Source of the DNA: CAYYYW01 sp964476245
Lineage (GTDB): Bacteria; Patescibacteriota; Microgenomatia; UBA1406; HO2-37-13b
Direction of reading: 5' to 3'
DNA: 11,972 bases
Assembly (NCBI GenBank): GCA_964476245.1
Contig: CAYYYW010000026.1
Location: 1-11,972, forward strand
Part shown: one piece after another, positions 7,994 to 11,972 of the stretch
Position numbering within the stretch: the stretch's first letter is position 1
Layout: each line of letters starts with the position of its first letter
Notes under the pieces: generated by a model
Seen by the model: the letters and a program-made list of their open reading frames with translations, nothing else
What the model was told of the DNA's origin: nothing
Database searches by the model: none
Made by a program: the position numbers and the translations under genes

Positions 7994-8124
7994 TTATCGG
8001 CTTAAAATTAACTGACGAAGCCAAACAACGAAAGATCAAAGAATACGAATACCAAATTGATGAGATGGTGTATAAACTCTACGGCTTCACCCCGGAGGAG
8101 ATAAAAATCATTGAAACCAAATAA
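7981..8124 (+). pseudogene. C-terminal tail of a lost N6-adenine methyltransferase / type IIG enzyme
   Basis: This frame is open from a TGA at 7978 to TAA at 8122-8124 and has no usable start codon before an internal ATG. From about 8008 it reads LTDEAKQRKIKEYEYQ, then IDEMVYKLYGFTPEEIKIIE. The IDE-VYKLYG-T-EEIKIIE pattern is the characteristic last ~30 residues of many Eco57I/PglX-type or type IIG methyltransferases. The rest of that enzyme is absent. The fragment begins within the last codons of the AlwI-type gene, in another frame, so an older restriction gene was probably replaced or deleted up to this point. A translated product is unlikely. Confidence 0.7.
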
Positions 8125-8140
8125 TATTTTGTAAAAAAAG

Positions 8141-8941
8141 ATGAATATTTATGCTCGAATAAGAAAAATTGAAGACTTTAACGAATTTAAACGTTTAGTT
8201 GATACAGTACTGGGCTCTGAATTTGGACAGGAATATCAAAGTATTAAAGAGTGGTGTGATTTTGGTATTGATGGCTATAATAAAAAGCAAAAAATTGTTT
8301 ACGCTTTTTATTGTCCTAAATATCCTGAACGCAGAAAATTGCAACAATATCGAGATAAAGTTATATCTGATATAAATAAACTTCACGAAGCTATTGAGGC
8401 GAAAAATATAACGTTACCCGTGGAAGAATGGATTTTCGTTACTCCAGATGATTTGACAACTGAGATTATTGAATTTATCAATCAGAAAGCTAAAGAAAAA
8501 AGTTGGCGGTCAGGCACGCTCACTGCTCAGGTTCTCGCGCCACTTTTTATGAAGTACGAAAATATTCATTTTGATTTTCCAAGCATTACGGCAGGACTTC
8601 AGCTTGATAAGGTTCCAAGTGTTGATATCCGGCTGGCAGAGAATAGGAGCTATAAGATGATAGAAATATTTAATGACGGGACAGAAGATATAAAAAATAT
8701 GGAAGTTCAAATTAGTGAAGATGGGCAAAATTGGCGTGGGATGACTGATTATTTTTTGTATGAATTTAATGATCCAACACAAGGAGAGGGACACTCACTT
8801 TACAACCTCAGAAAAGGAGAGAGACAATATTGTAATTGTATTCCAATACGTGGCGGTTTTCACTTTAAAATTAGTGGTATTGGCGTAGAGTCAAATAAAA
8901 CAATCGTGAAAGAGGGATTTATTGATAAGATTCAAGGTTGA
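8141..8941 (+). CDS. Protein with possible nuclease-like N-terminal domain and beta-rich C-terminus
   Basis: A 266-residue protein without a firm family. The N-terminal part (1-150) contains CDFGIDGYNKKQKIVYAFYCPK (residues 39-60, quoted in pieces: D44 in GIDG, then Y57-C58-P59-K60), followed by helices and EEWIFVTP (95-102) and a closing LAPLFMKYENIHFDF. This layout (GxDG, strand, YxCP/YAPE, then a strand with a predicted TP) recalls restriction-endonuclease-like domains found in defence proteins. The usual acidic residue of the second motif is missing, however, so it may be inactive or only DNA-binding. Residues 165-266 are beta-rich, with an Ig-like pattern (EIFNDGTEDIKNMEVQI). It has its own SD-less ATG 16 nt after the methyltransferase remnant. 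A role in defence is inferred from location and from this resemblance. Confidence 0.5.
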   Translation: MNIYARIRKIEDFNEFKRLVDTVLGSEFGQEYQSIKEWCDFGIDGYNKKQKIVYAFYCPKYPERRKLQQYRDKVISDINKLHEAIEAKNITLPVEEWIFVTPDDLTTEIIEFINQKAKEKSWRSGTLTAQVLAPLFMKYENIHFDFPSITAGLQLDKVPSVDIRLAENRSYKMIEIFNDGTEDIKNMEVQISEDGQNWRGMTDYFLYEFNDPTQGEGHSLYNLRKGERQYCNCIPIRGGFHFKISGIGVESNKTIVKEGFIDKIQG

Positions 8942-8970
8942 TTGAGGAAAGGGGGTGGTTCATGCAGAGG

Positions 8971-8998
8971 TTGGAAAAATACGGTTCGGGGATATAAA
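8971..8998 (+). promoter_or_regulatory. Candidate promoter for the membrane-protein gene pair
   Basis: TTGGAA at 8971-8976 (four of six to the -35 consensus), a 16-nt spacer and TATAAA at 8993-8998 (five of six to the -10) lie upstream of the ATG at 9035. Transcription would begin near 9005, giving a leader of about 30 nt. In AT-rich DNA such matches are frequent by chance, so support is moderate. Confidence 0.35.
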
Positions 8999-9017
8999 GT
9001 TTTTTCATCCGTATTTT
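8976..9017 (+). other. Inverted repeat between genes (AAAATACGG / CCGTATTTT)
   Basis: A perfect 9-bp stem, AAAATACGG at 8976-8984 and CCGTATTTT at 9009-9017, encloses a 24-nt loop. It sits between the unknown protein gene ending at 8941 and the membrane protein gene at 9035, and overlaps the candidate promoter. It could be a weak terminator of the upstream gene or an operator. No U-tract follows directly. Confidence 0.4.
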
Positions 9018-9034
9018 AATAAAATAGTAAAAAT

Positions 9035-9505
9035 ATGCGAAAAGATATAATTTACAATGAACTCGTAAGACAATTTCAAGAAGGCAATAATGCTGACAAT
9101 ACAATAAATAAAAAAATTGATTTTTTGTTGGTATTGTCAAGTCTTTTTATTGGTTATTTTTTTACAATAGATAGTTTTATAAATATTTTTATAAAAGGCA
9201 ATATTCTAGTTAGACATATATTTGGAGCCGGTATTTTATTTTTAATTATTTCTTTATTTTTTACTGTTAAAACTTTTTCGTTGATGAAATTTAAAAGGGG
9301 TTTAAAAATTAATAGTATTGAAAGGATTTTAAAAAAATACCCTAAAATGGGAGAATTATCAATCATCAATTTTGCTCTAAAGGAATCAATAGAATTTAAT
9401 TATGGAAAACAAAAGAAGAAAAACGAGTATTTTTTTAAAGGTTTCGTTTTTTTGTTTTTATCAATATTGTTTTTTATCATTTCAAAAATAATATTTTTAT
9501 ATTAA
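9035..9505 (+). CDS. Three-helix small membrane protein (SLATT/Pycsar-effector-like layout)
   Basis: A 156-residue protein with three clear hydrophobic helices at about 29-50, 59-80 and 133-155. A basic, helical cytoplasmic segment (83-132) separates the second and third, including ALKESIEFNYGKQKKKN. The order (short soluble N-terminus, K-x-DFLL at the entry of helix 1, paired helices, a polar helix with a conserved-looking asparagine/lysine pattern, then a last helix) resembles small pore-forming effectors of defence systems such as SLATT or PycTM proteins. This is layout resemblance only; I cannot confirm a family. No nucleotide cyclase or signal-producing enzyme is encoded next to it here. 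A 46-codon acidic gene follows 4 nt downstream. Confidence 0.55.
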   Translation: MRKDIIYNELVRQFQEGNNADNTINKKIDFLLVLSSLFIGYFFTIDSFINIFIKGNILVRHIFGAGILFLIISLFFTVKTFSLMKFKRGLKINSIERILKKYPKMGELSIINFALKESIEFNYGKQKKKNEYFFKGFVFLFLSILFFIISKIIFLY

Positions 9506-9509
9506 AGAT

Positions 9510-9650
9510 ATGGAAAATAATACAAACTTTGATCAAAGTGATCACGAAAACAATAATCAAAATCAAGATGTTGACGAAATTTTAGAATCCGAAATAAATG
9601 AAGAAGACTATCAATTTACAGAAAAAGGATTTGAACCAGATAAAAAGTAG
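9510..9650 (+). CDS. Small acidic protein of 46 residues
   Basis: An ATG four nt behind the stop of the membrane protein opens 46 codons ending in TAG at 9648-9650. The peptide is rich in Asn, Asp, Glu and Gln, with no hydrophobic core (DQSDHENNNQNQ, then EILESEINEEDYQF), and is probably disordered. Its tight spacing suggests co-translation with the membrane protein and perhaps a regulatory or antitoxin-like partner role. No family is recognised. The start context AAAGATATG lacks a Shine-Dalgarno, like most genes in the window. Confidence 0.5.
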   Translation: MENNTNFDQSDHENNNQNQDVDEILESEINEEDYQFTEKGFEPDKK

Positions 9651-9710
9651 GGATTGTTTATTTTAAAAATCAAAAAAATTCGGAAGCTGTCTCTGTATGC
9701 GAGTAAATTT

Positions 9711-9731
9711 TATTGAAACCGAGTTTCAATA
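9711..9731 (+). other. Perfect short palindrome TATTGAAAC-CGA-GTTTCAATA
   Basis: A 9-bp stem with a 3-nt loop (arms 9711-9719 and 9723-9731), about 60 nt after the acidic gene. It can serve as a hairpin in RNA or as a dyad for a regulator. No T-run follows immediately, so it is not a canonical intrinsic terminator. Confidence 0.5.
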
Positions 9732-9792
9732 GTGTTTCTCAACGGTAAATATTCCGTAAATAAGATTTAGAATTTTAAATAAATTTTTCCAT

Positions 9793-9825
9793 CCGTTCCT
9801 TCGCCGTAAGAACACGAGGGAACGG
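9793..9825 (+). other. Strong stem-loop in non-coding region
   Basis: Arms CCGTTCCTTCG (9793-9803) and CGAGGGAACGG (9815-9825) form an 11-bp stem with one G-U pair and an 11-nt loop. It is much richer in G/C than its surroundings, which points to a conserved RNA element or a DNA binding dyad. It lies in a 285-nt gap (9651-9935) in which I see no protein gene on either strand. Confidence 0.55.
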
Positions 9826-9829
9826 TTGA

Positions 9830-9907
9830 AAGGATTTTACCTGATCCTTGACCCTTTTAGGTAAAAGGTTTATTTTTAAGAGCGGAAAAGTTTTTTCCTA
9901 AAAGGTC
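9830..9907 (+). promoter_or_regulatory. Possible two-state leader RNA upstream of zinc-ribbon gene
   Basis: Several inverted repeats overlap here and exclude each other. State 1: TTTTACCT (9835-9842) pairs with AGGTAAAA (9859-9866). State 2: AAGGAT (9830-9835) pairs with ATCCTT (9844-9849), and GACCCTTTTAGG (9850-9861) pairs with CCTAAAAGGTC (9897-9907) with one bulge. A short GGAAAA/TTTTCC hairpin (9884-9898) is a further option. Such mutually exclusive pairings are typical of attenuators and riboswitch-like leaders, but AT-rich sequence produces them by chance too. Transcription from upstream would be needed for the RNA to include the whole element. Confidence 0.35.
9848..9876 (+). promoter_or_regulatory. 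Candidate sigma-70-type promoter for zinc-ribbon gene
   Basis: TTGACC at 9848-9853 (five of six to TTGACA) is followed by a 17-nt spacer and TATTTT at 9871-9876 (four of six to TATAAT). Transcription would start near 9883, some 53 nt before the ATG at 9936. The element overlaps the inverted repeats at 9830-9907, which could therefore be operator sequence rather than RNA structure. Confidence 0.4.
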
Positions 9908-9921
9908 GAAAAAATAAGAGC

Positions 9922-9927
9922 AAGGAG
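9922..9927 (+). promoter_or_regulatory. Shine-Dalgarno AAGGAG, the only strong one in the window
   Basis: AAGGAG ends 8 nt before the ATG at 9936, an ideal distance. All other genes here have A/T-rich start contexts without such a site, so this gene may be translated differently or come from another source. Confidence 0.65.
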
Positions 9928-9935
9928 TAAAAGAT

Positions 9936-10160
9936 ATGATTGATATTTCAAAGCAAGAAATTACTATCAATTGTCCTGAATGTAACTCACCACACAAAGT
10001 GACCTTGGGGCAAGTACAAAATCAGGAGGTAATAAAATGTCCAGTATGTAATAAAAATATTACTTTGGTGGACAAGGATGGTTCTACAAGAAAATCTATA
10101 GCCTCTATTAGCAAGTCATTAAGAGATTTGGAAGATAGTCTTAGTAAGTTTGGGAAGTAA
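9936..10160 (+). CDS. Small zinc-ribbon protein, 74 residues
   Basis: Two CPxC knuckles, CPEC at 13-16 and CPVC at 35-38, are about 18 residues apart and form a zinc ribbon within a short beta-rich domain (8-46). A polar, charged helix follows (SISKSLRDLEDSLSKFG, 57-73) that could form a coiled coil. Such small zinc-ribbon proteins occur in many mobile and accessory regions with no known function; binding to nucleic acid or protein is a fair guess only. The start is firm because of the AAGGAG site. The next real ATG lies about 100 nt after its stop, so the two genes need not be coupled. Confidence 0.75.
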   Translation: MIDISKQEITINCPECNSPHKVTLGQVQNQEVIKCPVCNKNITLVDKDGSTRKSIASISKSLRDLEDSLSKFGK

Positions 10161-10203
10161 AATTTGAGAACAGGGGAAAGAGAAGAGTTCCTTGGGGTTT
10201 TCG

Positions 10204-10225
10204 GGGACAGGTGCACGCCTATCCC
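10204..10225 (+). repeat. REP-like imperfect palindrome
   Basis: GGGACAGGT (10204-10212) pairs with GCCTATCCC (10217-10225), with one C-A mismatch and one G-U pair, around a GCAC loop. The G/C-rich core with GGGGACAGGTGCAC looks like the intergenic REP-type hairpins scattered in many bacterial genomes, often mobilised by REP-associated (Y1) transposases. It separates the zinc-ribbon gene from the next gene and argues against a start codon upstream of it. Confidence 0.4.
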
Positions 10226-10256
10226 TAATCATTTCAAAGCATCTAAAAAACATAAC

Positions 10257-11192
10257 ATGAAAACCATTTTACTTTTTGATAAGAGGTATTGGAATGTTCT
10301 AACGGTTAAGAATTATCTTGTCGGAATGGGTGAAAAATACGGAATTAGGTTTGGTTTTAGTCACATACTAGCTATTTTAAATGAAACAGACGAGGAACTT
10401 TTACCCAATTCCGAGAAAGAGATTTTATGTATTCAATACGATAAAAATGCCGAAGCTGCCAAAAACGACATTTTAACAATCCAAGGGCAATGCAGAGTTG
10501 TACAATCTCTTAGTTATATTGCTCAGAAACCGAATAATATAATTTTTGATCTTCGAAATTTTGGGTTTTACCCAGAATCTGAGAAGAATTTGGCAGAGGT
10601 TTATGATGATGTCGTTTTTGATGGAAACCCTTCCATATTTGAGCCCTACCAGTGTAGAGATTTGATTGAAAACACGCAAATAGACAAGGAAGTGAAAAAG
10701 TACTTACTGGATATTTATATTTTTATTGCTACAGGAATTCAAAGCTTAGCAACTTTGCAAGACAGAACGAATGTTTCAAAACAATATTCCGGCATTTTAT
10801 TAAATATTTTTATTACAGGGGCTAAGATGGAGGAGTTGATTTTTTTAGTCGCAAAATTAGACTGTAGTTACGAATATTACGAAAAACTCAAGAAAGCGAA
10901 GAAAGCAAGGTCCGCTTTTTTAAATAATAGCAATAATACCAAATTCAAAATAGCCGAAAAATTACGGAAGATGGCAGGCGATTATGAACTTTTCAGCGAA
11001 GGGTTCAGAACTCCGGAGGCTCATAAAATAGGTAGGATATTTCCCTTGCTTACAGGGGGGCATTATGGAACCTTAGTTAATGAAGTACTGTCTTTCAATA
11101 ATTCATTAAATGCACTTTTTGGTGAGATAATTGCATATTTAAAAAGTCAAAAAATTAAAAATCATGATATTAAGCACTACTACTATTCCTAA
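10257..11192 (+). CDS. Unknown protein with C-terminal RxxxxH (HEPN-like?) motif
   Basis: A 311-residue protein if started at ATG 10257 (context AAACATAACATG, like other genes here). A longer frame from TTG at 10164 exists but would translate through the REP-like palindrome, so the shorter form is preferred. No family is recognised. The N-terminal part (1-135) is alpha/beta with MKTILLFDKRYWN at the start and NNIIFDLRNF (93-102), and might be a Rossmann-like sensor domain. Residues 141-311 are helical and contain FRTPEAHKIGRIF, in which R251 and H256 fit the R-x4-H pattern of HEPN ribonucleases. That match is short and could be chance. It overlaps the next gene by 29 nt, which implies translational coupling and joint function. 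Confidence 0.6.
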   Translation: MKTILLFDKRYWNVLTVKNYLVGMGEKYGIRFGFSHILAILNETDEELLPNSEKEILCIQYDKNAEAAKNDILTIQGQCRVVQSLSYIAQKPNNIIFDLRNFGFYPESEKNLAEVYDDVVFDGNPSIFEPYQCRDLIENTQIDKEVKKYLLDIYIFIATGIQSLATLQDRTNVSKQYSGILLNIFITGAKMEELIFLVAKLDCSYEYYEKLKKAKKARSAFLNNSNNTKFKIAEKLRKMAGDYELFSEGFRTPEAHKIGRIFPLLTGGHYGTLVNEVLSFNNSLNALFGEIIAYLKSQKIKNHDIKHYYYS

Positions 11193-11868
11193 AATTTCCA
11201 GTCATATAACTTCTAATGTTAGTGATTGGGTTTTGATGGGTACAACACTTTTTTTGGGAGCAATCGCGTTGCTGGCTCCTTATGTAATAGAGAGGTGGAA
11301 ATTCAGATTTTTTTCCCCGAAGTTGGCTTTTGAATTTTGTCATAAACCTCCTTTTTGCCATATTACAGAGATGAAAGGAGGTGGTGTACGCTTCCCTGTT
11401 CATTATTTTAGATTTAGAGTCGTAAATAACGGCAGGGTTCAGGCTGAACAATGCGAGACAGTACTTGAGAGAATTTGGAAAGAAAATAGTGCAGGAGAAT
11501 TAAAGGAATTTATTGGATTTTCACCAGTTTCACTTAAATGGTCCGGTCCTCAGACGATAAGGCATTTTACGATACAGCCGGGTAGAAAGATTTTTTGTGA
11601 TATTGGGCGGATTCATCATCCAGATTATGAAACGAGCTCTGTCTATAAAGACATAAGGATAGAAGAGCAACAACAAAAAAAGTTTTTCTTTGAGTTTCTG
11701 GAAAGATTTTACGCGCAATGGGATTGTTTGGTTCCTGGGAAATATCAAATTGAAATAGCAGTTTATAGTAAAAATGCAAAAAGAATTAGTAGGAAGTTTA
11801 AAATTACATGGTCTGGAATCTGGAAAGACCAAGAGGCCGATATGCTTAATGAGTTAGTGATTTCATAA
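11164..11868 (+). CDS. Single-pass membrane protein with beta-sandwich-like cytoplasmic domain
   Basis: A 234-residue protein. One hydrophobic helix at about 23-42 (VLMGTTLFLGAIALLAPYVI) is followed by a basic stretch (ERWKFRFF), suggesting the C-terminal domain is cytoplasmic. That domain is beta-rich and holds the motif YFRFRVVNNGRVQAEQC (81-97), then VLERIW and FSPVSLKWS (119-127). This combination occurs in a widespread group of uncharacterised one-helix bacterial proteins with an Ig-like fold. ATG 11164 overlaps the preceding gene by 29 nt. A second ATG at 11236 would fall inside the helix and remove part of it, so 11164 is preferred. It is probably the membrane-attached partner of the preceding protein. 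Confidence 0.65.
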   Translation: MILSTTTIPKISSHITSNVSDWVLMGTTLFLGAIALLAPYVIERWKFRFFSPKLAFEFCHKPPFCHITEMKGGGVRFPVHYFRFRVVNNGRVQAEQCETVLERIWKENSAGELKEFIGFSPVSLKWSGPQTIRHFTIQPGRKIFCDIGRIHHPDYETSSVYKDIRIEEQQQKKFFFEFLERFYAQWDCLVPGKYQIEIAVYSKNAKRISRKFKITWSGIWKDQEADMLNELVIS

Positions 11869-11877
11869 AATGAGGGG

Positions 11878-11901
11878 AAATAGGGGTCAACTCTATTTTT
11901 T
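11878..11901 (+). terminator. Weak intrinsic terminator after the membrane-protein gene
   Basis: AAATAG (11878-11883) pairs with CTATTT (11893-11898) around a 9-nt loop. A run of six T (11896-11901) overlaps the end of the stem. Preceding Gs may add G-U pairs with the T-run. It starts 10 nt after the stop at 11868. The stem is short and A/T-rich, so strength is doubtful. The motif GGGGTCAACTCTATTTTTT also recalls REP-like intergenic sequences. Confidence 0.4.
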
Positions 11902-11932
11902 GCAAAAAGCTGGAAGTTAATTGAAAAATAAC

Positions 11933-11972
11933 ATGCAAAATCAGGCGGCATTAGTTGGTATTGTCCCGCGAA
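11933..11972 (+). CDS. Start of a further gene, truncated by window end
   Basis: ATG at 11933 in the context AAAAATAACATG, the same kind of start context as other genes here, opens a frame MQNQAALVGIVPR that runs to the window edge. Thirteen codons are too few to name a family. Its direction agrees with all other genes. Confidence 0.35.
   Translation, partial: MQNQAALVGIVPR

Noticed and set aside
9711..9731. ATTGAAAC/GTTTCAAT looks like the end of a CRISPR repeat
   Set aside because: Only one short palindrome is present, with no repeat-spacer periodicity and no cas gene in the window.
9651..9935. tRNA, tmRNA or other known RNA gene in the structured gap
   Set aside because: No cloverleaf, CCA end or recognisable core of a known RNA class could be found by eye.
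10164..10256. N-terminal extension of the 10257 gene from a TTG start
   Set aside because: It would start 3 nt after the zinc-ribbon stop and read through a REP-like palindrome; the ATG at 10257 has the start context of the other genes.
11170..11951. Several minus-strand frames opposite the last membrane-protein gene
   Set aside because: They mirror a gene with a convincing membrane helix and beta domain, and none shows a domain of its own.

Overview
The window is a strongly AT-rich stretch of bacterial DNA in which every recognisable gene lies on the + strand. It reads as a defence or accessory island: nucleases, DNA adenine methyltransferases, a restriction endonuclease, fragments of older restriction-modification genes, and several small membrane or unknown proteins. 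The standard code fits, with TGA used as stop. Most starts have no Shine-Dalgarno and sit in A/T-rich contexts such as AAAATATG or ATAACTATG. Together with the style of the helix-turn-helix gene at the left edge, this suggests a Candidate Phyla Radiation (Patescibacteria) genome. A Bacteroidota-like genome is not excluded, and no marker gene is present to settle it.

Left region (1-2830): the 3' end of a small excisionase/MerR-type HTH gene is followed by a ~62-bp leader. Then come a DUF262/HNH (GmrSD-type) nuclease gene and a membrane-anchored protein of unknown role. The same leader recurs at 2831-2891, so the two-gene unit is bracketed by imperfect direct repeats.

Central region (2886-7993): four tightly packed genes probably form one operon. 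They encode a PD-(D/E)XK nuclease with a C-terminal DUF5655 domain, an unusual fusion of a full RadC protein with a D12-class adenine methyltransferase, a second Dam/DpnII-type D12 methyltransferase (8-bp overlap), and an AlwI-family type IIS restriction endonuclease (4-bp gap). Two adenine methyltransferases plus one AlwI-type nuclease fit a type IIS system with an asymmetric, GGATC-like site, where each strand needs its own methyltransferase. Directly behind lies an orphan C-terminal tail of a different methyltransferase (7981-8124), a sign of gene replacement.

Right region (8141-11972): a protein with a possible nuclease-like N-terminal domain and a beta-rich C-terminus; a three-helix membrane protein paired with a tiny acidic protein; a ~285-nt non-coding stretch rich in inverted repeats with a promoter-like element; a 74-residue zinc-ribbon protein with the only strong Shine-Dalgarno in the window; and an overlapping pair made of an unknown protein carrying an RxxxxH motif and a single-pass membrane protein with a beta-sandwich-like domain. 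A weak terminator and the first codons of another gene close the window.

The best candidates for new biology are the RadC-methyltransferase fusion inside a type IIS restriction operon, the duplicated leader, the membrane/acidic small gene pair, and the structured leader in front of the zinc-ribbon gene.
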